Source of the DNA: Vitellaria paradoxa
Taxonomy: Eukaryota > Streptophyta > Magnoliopsida > Ericales > Sapotaceae
Direction of reading: 5' to 3'
Length of the DNA: 64,000 nucleotides
Assembly (NCBI GenBank): GCA_019916065.1
Contig: CM034241.1
Coordinates: 15,987,228-16,051,227 of the forward strand
The notes under the pieces were generated by a model. That model had not been told where the DNA came from. It saw nothing but the letters and a program-made list of their open reading frames with translations, and did not search any database. The translations under genes were made by a program, and so were the position numbers. Shown here piece after piece: positions 34,877 through 47,789 of this stretch (positions are counted from its first letter, which is position 1; every line of letters starts with the position of its first letter).

Positions 34877-37800
34877 ATATATTTTTTTGGTAAGTAAGTA
34901 TAAATTTGGATTATATGGGAAAGTTATGTACAAAATCTTGGGGGCATACCCCCGCAAACAAAATATAATTAACTAGTGGATTCCCCAACTATCAAGTAAG
35001 CTAGAATCTACATTGGTCAATTTAACATTAGATTGAGAGACTTTAGTTCTAACAACATGTATTATCCTTTTTCCAATGGTTGCCACGGTTGAGGCTTGCC
35101 CTTTGAAAATTCGGCTATTCCTTTCCTTCCAAAGATGGTAAACAAGGCCGGCCCAAGCAATTCTACATATAATGCGGTTGACTTACTTTCCACTAAATTT
35201 ACCCATAGCCCAAGAGACTTCCAAGTTCCAAGGTTGTAGGGGTTTAATGATGGAGCATTTGCACAAAATAGTACCCCTCAATTCGGCTGAAAATGGACAC
35301 ATGAATAGAAGACGGTCAAGTGTTTCAAAGGCATTACCACAAAGCACACAAGTAGGGTCTATGCTCATTCCCCAACCCAACATCCTTTCCTTAGTACTTA
35401 ATCTTCCATTAATAGCAAGCCAGAGTATAAAGCTATGTCGGGGTATATGTTGAGGGAACCAAACTAAATGATGCCAAGGTTTCTTGCTTCCTTTTTCCCT
35501 TATTGCATTCCAAGTTGCAGCCATTGTGTAAGCTCCATTTCTTGATGCCTTCCAAAAGAATTTATCCTCTAAATTAGCATCCGGATAATAGCTAGGGGGT
35601 GCTCAAGGATTATCTCCCTTAGCTCCCATGTACACGGGTATGGCCATTTCCAAGTACCTTGGACCACAATTCTATCCACTTTAGCATCTTTCGGCAAACC
35701 AGCATCATAGGCTATCCTTGCTCCATATCTTGGGATTAAAGGTCCAAGAGGATGCCAATTAGAGTACCAAAGAGATATAGAGTTACCCTTGCCCATTTTG
35801 TAGCATGATAGGCCGGTTGCTTCTTGCCTTAGCTTGAGCAATTTCCTCCAAGTCCATGAACAATCTGAAAGTGGCTTCATTTCCCAAAAGCACTTCCCTT
35901 TGAGTAGGTTGGAGTGGCACCATTTGACCCAAAGTGAAGGCTTTTTAGAGAATAGAGCCCATATGTGTCTCATCATGGTTGCCTTGTTCCACTCTTCAAT
36001 TCTTCTTAGTCCAAGTCCCCCTTTCTTCTTTGGCTTGCAAACCTCGGCGCAAGAAATCTTGCTTCCCCATTTATTTAAATCAGCACCTGTCCAAAGATAT
36101 CTCCTGAGGATTTGCTCAATTGCCTTGCAAACTTCTTTGGGAAAGATGAAGTGAGCACTCCAATAAATTTGGATGCTAAATAGGACTGATTTGATAAGAA
36201 CCACTCTGCCTGCATATGAGAGATACTTTGCAGCCCAACTTTGTACTTTCTGTGTTACTTTGTCAATTAACTCCTTGCAATCTTCATGTTTGAGTTTTGT
36301 GGAGATCAATGGTACTCCAAGATACTTGACCGGAAGCTCTCCAAGTTGAAACCCGAGCATGGAGCATAGGTGAAGCTTGCTTTGATGGCTAACTCCTGAA
36401 ATGTAGACTTTGCTCTTGTTTCCATTAGGCATCAGTCCTGAGTACTTGTGAAATTCTTGGAGTGCTTGATGGATAATCTGAAATGAAATGTCATCAGGAG
36501 TGCACAATATGAAAAGATCATCTGCAAAGCAAATATGATTGATGTGAGGATTGATGCATTTGGGGTGATAAGTGAAATCACTTTGCTCCACCATTTTGTT
36601 GAACAATCTTGAGAAGAACTCCATAGCAATAAGAAATAAATATGGAGAGAGGGGATCACCTTGGCGAAGCCCCCTAGCACTTTTGAAATAGCCTTCAAGT
36701 GAACCATTCATAGATAAAAAAAAATTGAGAGGAAGTGATACGTACTTTTATCTAGTCAACAAATTTGCTTGGTAAACATAGTGCTTGTAAAGCATCACAG
36801 ATGAGATCCCATGAAATAGAGTCAAATGCTTTCATCAAGTCAATTTTAAGGGCACACCTTGGAGATATATTTTGCCTGTGATAGTTCCTTACCAATTCCT
36901 GCATCAGTAGTATTTGGTCTGAGATGGACCGGCCTTGAATAAAAGCTACTTGAGAGGGGCCAATTATGTAGGGCATAAGCTTCTTGAGCCTGTTAGCTAT
37001 GATTTTGGATATGCATTTATAAACTATTGTGCAACAAGAAATTGGCCTGTAATTTGTCACCTTACTTGGATTAGGGACTTTAGGAACAAGAGCAATGATT
37101 GTTGAGTTGATCACCTTAAGAAGTTTCCCCGAGCTGAAAAAAGACTTTATAACACTTAGGAAATCATCACCTACTATACTCCATGCTTTTTTGAAGAAGT
37201 GAGAGGTGAATCCATCTAGTCCTGGGGCTTTGTGGCTTGGCAATGAAAATAGAGTGGCTTTTATCTCCTCATCCGCAACTTCACTTTCCAAAGAAGCCAT
37301 GAGATCCGAAGGTAAGCTTGTGCTCATAATACTTTCAACATAAGGCTTGGCATCTTTTGGCTATGGGAAGGGGGAGCCCAAAAGCTTTTTGTAGAATTCA
37401 ATGAAAGCTGATTTTACCTCTTCATAATCTTCAATTCTTTCACCTTGGTCATCAAGAATAGAGAGAATCTTGTTCCTTGAGCAATGGCTTTTGACTTTTC
37501 TATGAAAGTAGGAGGTGTTTTGGTCACCTAACTTTATAGAATTGTCTCTAGCTTTTTGTTTATAGAAAGCTTCCTCTGCTAAGGCTAAATGCAAGTATTC
37601 ATCAAGGGCAATGCTTTCTTCCCCTAGGAGATTAGAATTGACATTCAATTGCAGCTCACTTTGAATAGCTTCAAGTTTAACCTTAGCTTCGGCCACCTTT
37701 GCAGAAATACCCCCATAATGCCTCCTATTGAAATCTTTCAAAGCCATCCTGAGAGTCTTGAGCTTGGAAACAAGTTTGTACATAGGAGAGCCCGAGACTT

Positions 37801-38406
37801 GGGTGCTCCAAACTTCTTCTACCAGCTTATAAAACTCTTTGTTCTTGGTCCAATAGTTAAAGAACTTAAATGGTTTCCTTCCGGACAGGTCATTGCACCG
37901 AATGTTTATGACTATTGGGCTATGATCTGAGTTACAAGCATTTGGGAAGAAAGCTTCTGAATTAGGAAAGTAATTTAGCCACCTTTCATTCACAAGAGCT
38001 CTATCAAGCTTGCTGAAAATGCTATAGCCATCCTCTTGTTTGTTGGACCAAGTGTAAAAGCATCCGGAGTATCTTAAGTCTACCAATTCAATGGCATCAA
38101 GGCATGTGTTGAAGTCACTTACCGCAACCTTGTCAATACCCCTTCCACCTCTTTTTTCTTGCTCCTCTTTAACTACATTGAAGTCTCCCAAAATAACCCA
38201 AGGTGAAACAGCCCCAATCATGTCATAATTGGCTTGTAGATCCTTCCACAAAAGCTCTCTTGTTGCCCTATCATTTGAAGCATAGACAAAATAGCAAAAA
38301 ACTCTATTGATGTAGCATGATGAGTTACATGGCAAAAGATAAAGTGGCTAGAACTAGAAATAACATGAACTTTAATAGTTGAGGGATCCCACAAAATCAA
38401 AATTCT
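34877..38406 (-). mobile_element. L1-type LINE, 5' truncated, 3.5 kb
   Basis: It is flanked by a perfect 13-bp duplication AGACTTAAAATAT (34,864-34,876 and 38,407-38,419). The 3' end on the minus strand has a GGGGGTATGCCCCC hairpin, then ACTTACTTACC and poly(A). The 5' end begins within ORF2, so ORF1 and the first part of the endonuclease are missing. It sits inside the CACTA element, next to an AT-rich hairpin. Confidence 0.93.
35183..38335 (-). pseudogene. LINE ORF2: endonuclease, RT, zf-RVT
   Basis: Domains on the minus strand: the C-terminal part of the apurinic-type endonuclease, with GDFNVV (about 38,180) and NSDHSPIV (about 37,930); a linker helix; reverse transcriptase (37,330-35,950) with NYRPISCC, ALKIDLMKAFD, RGLRQGDPLSP and catalytic FADD (36,514-36,528); and a zf-RVT domain (35,524-35,183) with FILWLA and CVLCG. 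The reading is broken by stops at 37,361-37,363 and 36,752-36,754 and by a frameshift at the A run 36,717-36,724. Otherwise it is well preserved. Target-primed reverse transcription in the nucleus would be its role, but this copy is dead. Confidence 0.92.
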
Positions 38407-38412
38407 AGACTT

Positions 38413-38850
38413 AAAATATTTAAAATATTTAAAAAAAATTTTATCAATATAATTTAAAATATAGTAATAAAAATTCAATTATTGTAAAAATCAAACTATC
38501 CTCATTCAATCTATATGAAAAATAATTTTTTTGTTATAAAAAATAAATTATACTAATAAATTACAATTTCTAAATTCTTTAATAATCAATATATCGTCCA
38601 ATAACTCAAAAATATTTTTATCATATTAATTATCTAATTTTTTTTACAATAATTTGAGTAAAAATTGTTAAAAAATTTAGAAAAGTAATTTATTAGTAAA
38701 ATTTATTTTTTATAATAGAAAATATTTTTTATATAGATTGAACAAGACATGTGCAGATATTCTAATTTTTACAATAGTTGAATTTTTATTATCACATTTT
38801 AAATTATATTGATAACTTTTATTTTTAAATATTTCAAAAATATTAATTTA
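38413..38850. repeat. AT-rich long inverted repeat (MITE-like)
   Basis: Arms of about 160 bp (38,413-38,570 and 38,685-38,850) are imperfect reverse complements; for example TTATCAATATAATTTAAAAT pairs with ATTTTAAATTATATTGATAA, and GTAATTTATTAGTAAAATTT with its counterpart near 38,550. It is non-coding, with no certain target duplication. It lies inside the CACTA element and its left edge is the LINE target site. Confidence 0.6.
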
Positions 38851-39754
38851 AAATATTTAAGATAATATTGACAACTAAATTTTTATTATAGTATTTTTAT
38901 TTGTATTAAAAAATTATTTTTTTAAATATTTAATATTTAATATAATTAAAATGACCAAATTTACCATCTAACATTTTACACTTGTTTTAAACATTGAAAG
39001 GAAAAATTGTCAAATTAATAAAAAACAAAAAAAAAATAGTTACTAAAAAACTAGGTTTTTTCCTTTTCAAATACAAGAAAGGAAAAAAAAAACTATTTTT
39101 TAATAGTTAGTTGGTAGTCAAGTACAAAAAAAAAATTAACTTTTTTTCTTCCTAAACCCAACCTCATTCGCCAGTTTCAACCAAATTGACGGGGGAAAAA
39201 ATCACGTGCGCCTTGTTTGAACCAAACAAAAAAAAGGGAGAGAAATGTGTGGCTGGGAGGTGAGATTAGCAGGCTAACATCACTCGTAATGTTAGGCCCC
39301 TGCTTCCGTGGCTCAACCCATGATCCCCATGATCTAGTATATATTTTAAAAATAATGTAATAAAATAAAATATAATAAAAAATGTAAATGTGTTAAATAT
39401 TAAAATAAATAAATTATGAATGGTTTGTTAAAAATTAAGTATATATATATAAAGATAATTAAGAAATGACAAAATTTTTTAAATTAATTGAAATGAATTA
39501 TTTTCTTATTTGATGAATATATAAAATAAATTAAAATTTATTTTTATATGATTGCTAAAAGTATAAAATAAAGTAAATTTATTTAGTTTTTCAAAATATT
39601 CTTTTCTAACATAGAATTAAATCTACAAACCATATTTACCAAACAAACCACTAAAATATTTTTTCTTTTAAAAACTTAGAATCAAAAAATTTTATCATAG
39701 CAAAGTAATTCATTTGCATAAACAAATTTTTTTAAAAAAAATTATATTGTAATT
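38851..39754. other. AT-rich non-coding part of the CACTA element
   Basis: Homopolymer-rich sequence, with a less AT-rich patch at 39,150-39,330. No frame or terminal repeat was recognised. Confidence 0.4.
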
Positions 39755-39759
39755 ACTTG

Positions 39760-41557
39760 TGTCACGCCCCGGGTTTCACAACTCTAGTACGCGAACAAAT
39801 AATACATATTACACTGTTCATTAACTAACTTTTCCTGTTCCACATCAGAGCCATACATACATACTATAGAGCAATGAAAAATAAAAATAAATAAAATTAA
39901 ACCTTAAATTTAGATAAATGCTTTAGTCAAAACTAACTAGGCAACAAAGTTTCAAAACTAATCCAAACAATCTCTCAAAGCTAGATAAAATAATTAATAA
40001 TAACCTCACAAATAGAGGTTTATTACAATTCACTAAAAACAATTCTCTAAAGAAAATTCTAATGTAATTAAATAAAAACAAATAAATAAATTCCTAATTT
40101 CCATGGTGAGTAGGTCCTGCGCGTGACTCAAAATCATTACCTGCATCATAAGCTGTAAGGGGCTTAGCACTAATACCACACGTGCTCGAAACCCTAATAA
40201 TAGTATAAATGCAAAATGCCCTAGCATGCTACTAAATGAAACAATTATACACAAGTAGCAATTTCAAACAAGAAATTAAGTTTATTTGTCAATCTATCTT
40301 CGTTACCATTAATGGTGTTTTAGCACCAAATAGCACGTCAAAGAAAACAATTCGATTTTGAGGTACTGCTGCTTGGTTGTCTCGTAAAAATAAGACCCAA
40401 CCAATATACATCATCCTTTGATGTCTGCTTGGTTGTCCCGTAGAAACAGGACCCAACTAATATACACCATTCTTCAGTGTCTGCTTCCTAGGCCGAAGCC
40501 TTAGGAATATAATATGCCACCCTTAGGCATCTGCATCGTTTGTAGGTTACTAGCCTACTGGACTCGATTACCACCCCCGCGCGGGTATCAGGACTCTCAA
40601 CCCTTGGGTACGTATACCCAATATTTTCAGTACCCCCTCAATCCAAATAAAACATCTTATTAAATTTCCCTTAATTTCACATTATATAACGTTTGTCTTA
40701 ATTTAAATTTTAAATCCACAACACAGACTTTAATCCCTTAAAGCAAACAACCTTACGGTCAATCTCCACAATACATATATATACAATAAATGCTTCAGCT
40801 ATTCAACCAATTGATCACACCTTCAGTTCAATCATGTTAGAGATTTAAATAAAATAATAAAAAAAATTCATCAATTTCAATCAAACACGTGTAACCCATT
40901 ATTTGATATAAGAATATATACACATATATATATATATTTATATTCCAATCATTCACTTACGCTTCAATCAATCAAGTTGGGAATTTAAATAAAAAAAAAA
41001 TTCAAATGCCCACCAGCAACCTCTAACGTCAAATTGACTTTTAATTCAAAAGCTTATGCATATATATAGATATGTATATATATAAATTTGTGCCACGCAA
41101 AGCATGACTTTGCCCGTGTGTTAAATCAATTGGACTGACTAACCGTGTACATGTAAGCAATAGTAGAAGGTTTGCCCCTTACCTGGTTTGCTGCAACAGA
41201 CGAAATCTCGCAATTGAAGAAAAAAAGTGAGCTGCCAATCCCTTTCTTCTCCTCCCTCTCTCGATCTCTCTCTAGGGTTTCTAAATTTTCTTTTATAAAT
41301 ACTGCAGTATATATATAAATAGTAGAATTTAATTTTAACAAACTAAATTATTTACCTACTCCCCATAGGATTAGGAAAATTACAACGCCTTCCCTAAAAT
41401 TTTAAAATCTTTTCAAATTTACCCAAAAATAGCCATTTTAAATACAATTCAAAAATTATATAGCAAATTTATAAATTATTAAATTTAATTAACAAATTAC
41501 AATCACAAATATATATATAACTTATATTAATTCAAAAAAAAAAATCGGGTCATTACA
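39760..41557 (-). repeat. Solo LTR, Tekay-like, inside the CACTA element
   Basis: The ends are TGTCACGCCCCGGG and GGGTCATTACA, so on the minus strand the LTR runs TGTAATGACCC...GGGCGTGACA. A perfect 5-bp duplication ACTTG lies at 39,755-39,759 and 41,558-41,562. It has the same end structure as the LTRs at 2,779 and 8,386, but the body is different. A minus-strand TATA box TATTTATAAAAG (about 41,292-41,303) is followed by a GA-rich leader. With no internal region between the duplications, it formed by recombination between two LTRs. Confidence 0.92.
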
Positions 41558-42211
41558 ACTTGCCTAATTATTAAAATATCTAAAAACATTTGTAAGTTAC
41601 CTTCTATATATATTATTTAAAAATAATTTATTTTATAAAATAAAGTATTTATAAAATGAAGTATTAGTGAGGAAACTTAATTTTCTCGCCTATTGTCAAA
41701 GAAAATCACAAAACTATTAGGGAGGAAACTCATATTTCCTTGCCTATACCTTACTTTTAGCGAGAAAATTTAGTTTCCTCGTCTATAGTAAAAAAGTTCC
41801 TTGACTATTAGCGAGGAAATCAATATTTCCTTGCCTATACCCTACTATAAGCAGGGACATTATATTGCCTCGCTAATAATGAAAAATGTTAATTGACTAT
41901 TAATGAGGAAACCTATATTTCCTTACCTATAGCTCACTATTAGCGAGGAAATTTAATTTTCCTTGCCTATAGTACTCCCAAATCTCCTCCAGCGAACTCT
42001 TTTTTGTTTGGCGCCATATTTTCGACCGTATAGTGAGAAAATCCTAAAATCCTCGCAAGATACAACTATTCGCGAGGAAATTTTTCCTTGTAAAAACTAT
42101 TCTAGTCATTTGCGAGGAAATATTTGTTTCCTTGCTAAAAGCCTATTATTAGCGAGGAAATAAGGTTCATCACAAAAAAATTCCTCGCCTATGCTCCAAT
42201 TTCTTGTAGTG

Positions 42212-42730
42212 CATCCTAAACGAGATTTTAAAACCGAGTGTTGGGAACTTTATGAACCTTAACGAAAACGTCCTTCCAATCTATAGATCCTTTCACGTGA
42301 GTTATAGATTGTAGTTACAACACATCCCATAGTGAAGTAGTAAATTACCCATAATTGAAAGTTGAATCAAGAATCATTTTAGTTATCTTGAATGCATAAT
42401 TTTATTGATTTCATTATTTTAGTTTAGTTTAATTTTGTATCTTGCTTTTCTATTAGTTAGAATAGAAGTAATTTAATTTCTTGAATTTCAGTTTAGTTTA
42501 ATTTTTGCAATTTATTTTTATTTGGTTGTTAGTTACTTCATCAACTCTTTTCAAACCTAAAACCTATTTGTTTTTCTTTTCCTGTCTTTTAAAACGAAAC
42601 AGTAGGTAGAAGAACTTATAAAACCCTAGTGTTCAATCTCATAATTCCCTGTGGATTCGACCTCGGACTCATCAAGTTAAAACTACACCGCACACCCTTG
42701 CACTTGGGGGTTAGTTTAGACGCACTATTT
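42212..42730 (+). repeat. LTR inserted in integrase of A, right half
   Basis: It resumes the LTR broken at 31,882, starting with the CAT duplication. The terminal region CCCTGTGGATTCGACCTC matches reversed sequence near 54,930. The exact end and the 5-bp duplication could not be fixed; 42,730 is approximate. Confidence 0.75.
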
Positions 42731-43640
42731 AGAAACAGTCATCTGGGCAACCCAATTTTGACTAGGATCACAGCCTCTGTGTTGAAGGCCATAGTGAAAG
42801 GGGTATGGCCTGCAGGAGTACGCTCAGTCATCCTATAGGCCCACAATATGCTTGGCAGCTCTTCCACCCTCAACCCTTTTGCTTATCAAGCCTAGTCTTG
42901 ATGATTTTCAAAATTGATCTGTTGGTTACTTCCACCTGACAATTAGCTTGAGGATGCTCTGGAGACAAATAATGGTGATTAATACCAAGCTCTTCACATA
43001 GTTCATTAAACAATTGCCCTCAGGCTGATTCCTATTGTTAGTCACTACAACCTTTGGAATGCCGAACCTACAAACAATCCCTTGTCACAAGAATTTCTAT
43101 ATGTTCCATTCTATTATGCTTGGTAGTGCCTCAGTTTTTGCTCATTTGGTAAAATAGTCAATGGCCACCACAACAAATTTTCTCTGTCTTTTGCTCAAGG
43201 GGAGAGGGCCCGCAATATCGATTCCCCATTAGGTAAAAGGCCAGGGGCTTTCAATTAGGGTTAATTCTTAGGTTGGCATTCACAGGACATTGGTATACCT
43301 TTGACACTTGCCGCACCATTTTACTAGGGTCTGAACGTCTTTCTCAATAGTTGGCCAATAGTACGCGACTTGTAGAACTTTCTTGGCTAGTATCTTCCAT
43401 CTGAATGATTGCTGCAGACTCCTTTATGAATTTCTCTCAGGATATAGTCCGCTTCCTCTTTGTTGACACAACAGAGTATGGGCATAGTGTGACCTCTTCT
43501 ATAGAGAACATCATTCAACAGGGTATACTTGGTAGCTCGGTGTTTGATCCTCCTTTGTTTATTCTGATCATCAGGAAGAATCCCTTCCTCTAGATAGTCC
43601 TTAATGGGTTTTGTACACGTAATTTCCACCTCAATAGGTT
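42731..43640 (-). pseudogene. Integrase of element A, main part
   Basis: Minus-strand reading gives an HHCC zinc region (IHKGVCSNHSDGR near 43,400, then CGKCQ), the catalytic core with GIDIAGPLP (about 43,210) and VAIDYFTK, HPQANCQVE (about 42,930) and RTPAGHTPF with NTEAVI (about 42,780-42,820). Many stops and at least two frameshifts are present. It breaks off at the inserted LTR and continues at 30,330-30,668. It would join the cDNA to host DNA in the nucleus. Confidence 0.85.
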
Positions 43641-43689
43641 GTACCTCAACCTATTAGATGCTCGAAGAGTTGAGAACTTCCATTAGTGT

Positions 43690-44169
43690 AGCTGGGTTTT
43701 GCTCCCTCGAAGAAGCAATTCTAGCCAATCGGTCAATTTCCTTATTATTCTGCCTAAGCACCCTTTCAAATTTTAGTTTGGAAAAATTTTAAGCTAGATC
43801 CCTCGCCATTCGGTAATATTCCATCATGCGGTCTCCTTTAGCCTCGTATTCTCCTCTAACCTACTCTACCAAAAGTTGGGAGTCAGTCCGCACAATGATC
43901 TGATCTGCCCCCATTCTCTGGGTGATTCAAAGTCCGACCAATAAGGCCTAGTATTCAGCCTCACTGTTAGAAGCTGGGAAATTAAAATGAAGAGCATACT
44001 CGACCTTGATGCTATCTGGAGATACTAATACAATTCCTGCCCTGCTGGATTCTTGAGTTGACGAACCATCCACATGTAATATCCAAGTAGCTTCTTCTTC
44101 TAGGAAAGCATCAATTATGCTTGTGAACTCAGCAATAAAATCAGCGAGTGCTTGCCCTTTTATTGCTAG
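43690..44169 (-). pseudogene. Second (archaeal-like) RNase H of element A
   Basis: Motifs WILHVDGSST (about 44,080), FPASNSEAEY (about 43,970), VRTDSQLLVE (about 43,890) and GEYEAKGDRMMEYY follow the usual order of the extra RNase H found in Tat-lineage elements next to the first RNase H. The acidic residues Asp, Glu and Asp expected at the active site are present. Internal stops show it is inactive. Confidence 0.85.
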
Positions 44170-44514
44170 TCACGGTCGATATTGTATATCGAACTGGCTA
44201 AGCTTAACTGACCATTTTACCAATCTCCCAGAAGTCTCTAGTTTGTGAAGTACATTTTTCAGGGGTTGGTCTGTTAGAACTATAATGGTGTGAGCCTGGA
44301 AGTAGGCCCTTAACCTCCGAGCTACTGCCACTAAAGCAAAGGCGAGCAGTTCCATTTTTGGGTACCTTTCCTTTACTTCTCTTAGCGCTCGGTTGGTGTA
44401 ATACATTGGTTTCTGAACCCCATCCTTTCCTAGACTAGTGCCGAGCTTACTGTCATTGGGGATAACTACAAGGTATAGATATAGTTCTTCTCTGGGAACG
44501 GTTCTACTGAGCAA
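44170..44514 (-). pseudogene. First RNase H of element A
   Basis: An open frame of 114 residues contains QKPMYYTNRALR, ERYPKMELLAFALV, TDQPLKNVLHK and SGRLVKWSVKLSQFDIQYRP, a close match to the RT-linked RNase H of plant Gypsy elements. Removal of RNA from the RNA-DNA hybrid is its role. It joins RT to the right and the second RNase H to the left. Confidence 0.88.
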
Positions 44515-44539
44515 GGAGACTACCCCCAGCTAATGCTTT

Positions 44540-45260
44540 ATCTACTGGAAAGCATCCTCACACTTAGTGGTCCACTCGAATGCCTTTCCTAATATCTTAA
44601 AAAATGGGAGGCGCTTGTCTGAAGATCTTAATATGAATATTTGAGGGTAGCTATATGCCCTACAAGCCTTTGAACATCTTTCTTCGTCCACAAGGATTGC
44701 ATCTCCAGGATGGCCTAGACTTTCTTCGAGTTCACCTTGATGCCTTGGCTTAACACCATAAACCCTAAAAATTTTCCAGAGGCTACCTCGAAGGTGCATT
44801 TCACCGGGTTTAGTTTCACTTGGAATCGCTTGAGAGTGTTGAACGTCTCCTCGGCTCTGCCAAATGGTAAGAGGCCTACGTGCTCTTCACTAGCATATCA
44901 TCAATGTAAACCTCCATATTATGTCCAATCTGTGATTAAACATCAGATTAATCAGTCTTTGGTACATTGCACTTGCTTTTTTCAAACCAAACGGCATAAC
45001 GTCATAACAGTATAGCCCTCGGTCAGTGATGAAAGCCATGTGTTCCCGGTCTTATTTAGCCATTCGGATTTGATTGTAACTTGAAAAGGCATCCATAAAA
45101 GAAAGTACCTAATGTTTGGCTATGGAATGCACCAGTAAATCGATCGTGGGAAGAGGAAGCTATCCCTAGGGCAAGCTTTGCTCAGGTCAAAAAAGTCCAC
45201 GCACATCCTCTATTTCCTATTAGATTTTTTGACCATCACCACATTAGAGAGCCACGAAAG
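44540..45260 (-). pseudogene. Reverse transcriptase of element A
   Basis: Minus-strand segments in shifting frames give CVDFFDLSKACPRDSF (about 45,190), the catalytic box MEVYIDDMLVKS (about 44,884-44,920), KCTFEVASGKFLGF (about 44,790) and RLVGHIA. The order is that of a Gypsy RT, with the catalytic YIDD pair still readable. Several stops are present. Confidence 0.85.
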
Positions 45261-45559
45261 TTAAAAGACCTCCCAAATGAATTTGGCTTTCAACTAATTT
45301 GCCAACTCGTTAGCTACTGTTTCATTGCACTTGGGAGCGAAGCTTCTCTTCTTTTGCTTGACCAGTCATGCCCCTGGCAAAATGTTGAGATGATAGGTCA
45401 TTATCTTGGGGTCTATTCCAAGCAAGTCTTCGTGAAGCCAAACGAACATGTCTGCGTTTTGCCTTAAGACCTGCCTAAGCTCCTCCTTATGGTGTTCATT
45501 TCCTAATGCTCTAATCTTAACAATCCTCTTGAGCTGGGGTTCTCCTATTGTGATGTATT

Positions 45560-46070
45560 CTAGGTCATCCCCTGGCTTACCATTTTTAATTCATTTTCAT
45601 CTTTGACCTCTAGCTCCTCTACAACTAGTGTCTCCCAGTTAGAGTTTCCTTTAAGAGACAAGATGTAGCATTCTCGAGTGGATCTTTGATTTCCTTTTAC
45701 ACAACTAACCCCATGCTCAATCGGGAACTTAAATCGGAGATGGTAAGTTGATGTGATCGCCTTGAACTGGTTTAATGCCCCTCTGCCGAGTATGGCATTA
45801 TAGGCAGAAGGGTAGTCGACGACTAAGAAATTCACCATCTTGGTCACTTGGATAGGTTCGAAACTCGAAGTGACAGGGACAGTAATGGCTTCAACCGGTT
45901 TAACTCAGTCCCCAGTGAAGACAATTAATGGTGAGCAGACCAGATTTAACTTCTCATTTCTAATGTTTAGCTTTTCAAATGCCCTCTAGTAAAGAATATT
46001 CGTTGAGCTCCCACTGTCAACTAATATTCACTATGTCTAAAAGTTGGCTACTACGGCCGTTATAACCAAT
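45560..46070 (-). pseudogene. Aspartic protease of element A
   Basis: The active-site motif VDSGSSTN lies at about 46,000-46,020. The C-terminal half has NFLVVDYPSAYNAILGR (about 45,780-45,840) and TYHLRFKFP. Stops lie between the two halves. The spacing to gag and RT is normal for a Tat element. Confidence 0.82.
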
Positions 46071-46377
46071 GGATTATCATGCAGATGACTCAATTCAAGG
46101 GCTTTATCTTTCGTAAGGTGATCCACACCATTTCTATCTTTGCCATTTTTATCGGTTGGTTTGTGGTCATCACCTCTTTGTCTTTTCTAAGTTCTCTAGC
46201 ATATTTCTTCCTTGCCAATGAAGATTTTCCTTCCCCTGCGAATCCTCCTGCTATAACTCGGATCTCCCCTAAGGGTTGTTGAGCTTGTTACTCTTCACCT
46301 GACTCCTCCTTCATGGGCTCCTCCTTTATAGGCTCCTATCTTCCCACCAACCCCCTTGTTGTCCGGCGATGAACCCA

Positions 46378-47640
46378 TTATATTTGCCTTCTAATTGGTT
46401 TTTCAACCAATCTTCTTAAATCAAAACACTCTTCTATGTTATGACCATGGTCCCTATGGTATAGGCAGTATTTGGTTCGGTTCTCAGACTTTGGAGGGGC
46501 TTTCATCTCTTTCAGCCATCTGAATTTTGGGTCGTTGCTGATAGCATAAAATACTCGTTCGATTTGCGAATTCAATGGGGTAAATTTTCTGGCCTTCCTC
46601 GTAAATCGATCCCTCATTTCTTCAACTCAGCCCCCAGAGCCAAGGACCCTGGGAATCTTCAACCCCCTATCATCTTTACTGTCACTATGTTGATTCTTTT
46701 CTAGCTTGGAGGTCACTACTTCAGCTTCCCTTTGCACCCTCATTATGTCCTCGGCATTTATATGCTTTTGTACTCCAGACATAAGTTCTGCTATGCTTGT
46801 TGAGGGCTTTTTGGCTAAGGAGAAAGCAAACCGCCTAGGCTTGAGGCCACTCATGAAGGCTGTTAATGCCACCTTCTTGTGGGCATCATCAATCTCTATC
46901 ATTCGGCAGTTAAATTGATTAATGCAATCTTGAAGGGATTCATCCTTCCCCTGCCTAACCATGAGTAAATGAGTAAGGGGTTTCCTCTGTCGCTGTCACC
47001 CTATGCAACGAGAAACTGCTTACTAAGTTGCTTAAAGTTCTCAATTGACCCGGGCTTAATTTTGTTAAACCAGGCTCCGGGTAATCCTTTCAGGGTGATG
47101 GAAAACACTCAGCATTTAATCTCATCAATAACTAAATGGAGGTGTATAGCCGAGTTATATATGTCCAGATGGTCCACAGGGTCTTTTGGACCATCATAGG
47201 GCTCGATTATTAGCATTTTGAATTTCGGGGGCAGTGGACATTCCATAATGGTAGGAGTAATGGGGTCCTAGTTTTGTCAACCATATCCTCTACAAAGTTG
47301 GGATTCCTTACTGCGGCCATGGCCCCATCAATCTGGACCTGCATAACTCTAAATCTTTGTTCAATCGTTCCTTTGTTCCCCATTCTTTCTGGCTTCACCA
47401 TCACTCGACGTGGAACTGTTTCACTATGCGCTCCTTCATCTGCCGCCATGTCATTTCTGTCGAGAAAGATCTGGTCTTCCATTGTTCTCGCTGACCACTC
47501 CTCTATCGACATCATTGTGAATCCCTCTCCCATTGTTTGGGCCATTAAGCGGATGCTGTAGTGGGGGTTATGGAGGTGGGACTTGAGCCAAGTGCTCAAC
47601 TCACTCATGATTGCCTACAAAGTAGTAACCATTCTTGCAA
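46378..47640 (-). pseudogene. gag of element A
   Basis: The N-terminal part (47,608-47,210) is Met/Arg-rich and of unknown fold. The capsid-like domain at 46,962-46,627 has RQGKDESLQDCINQFN and AFMSGLKPRRF, as in the retrotransposon gag family. A zinc-knuckle-like segment YCLYHRDHGHNIEEC with FDLRRLVE follows at about 46,390-46,460. Stops separate the pieces. It would form the particle around the RNA. Confidence 0.85.
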
Positions 47641-47769
47641 ATTGCCTTTCCATCACTGTGATTCAGTCATCTCCACAATTCTAGTTCTCCACGAATGAAG
47701 TCGATTCACTGTCATGGGTTGCTACACTAGATTTGGTATGAACTATGAAAAAAAGGGACAATGCCTGGA

Positions 47770-47787
47770 TTCCCACATATAGTGCCA
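47770..47787 (-). promoter_or_regulatory. Primer binding site of element A
   Basis: Minus-strand TGGCACTATATGTGGGAA starts one to three bases after the 5' LTR. It resembles the TGGCGCCGTCTGTGGGAA site of Tat-lineage elements with a few differences, mostly of the transition type. Confidence 0.7.
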
Positions 47788-47789
47788 AC

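Larger units (their letters stand above)
31883..42211. mobile_element. CACTA (En/Spm) transposon, 10.3 kb
   Basis: The left end CACTATAGGAAATCC and the reversed right end CACTACAAGAAATTGG carry a perfect CAT duplication (31,880-31,882 and 42,212-42,214). Subterminal regions at 31,905-32,410 and at 34,790-34,860 plus 41,660-42,200 are filled with TAGCGAGGAAA and CCTCGCCTATA units in both orientations, the presumed transposase binding arrays. The middle carries a broken plant transposase ORF (32,580-33,395). A LINE (34,877-38,406) and a solo LTR (39,760-41,557) inserted later into the right subterminal part. Confidence 0.93.
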
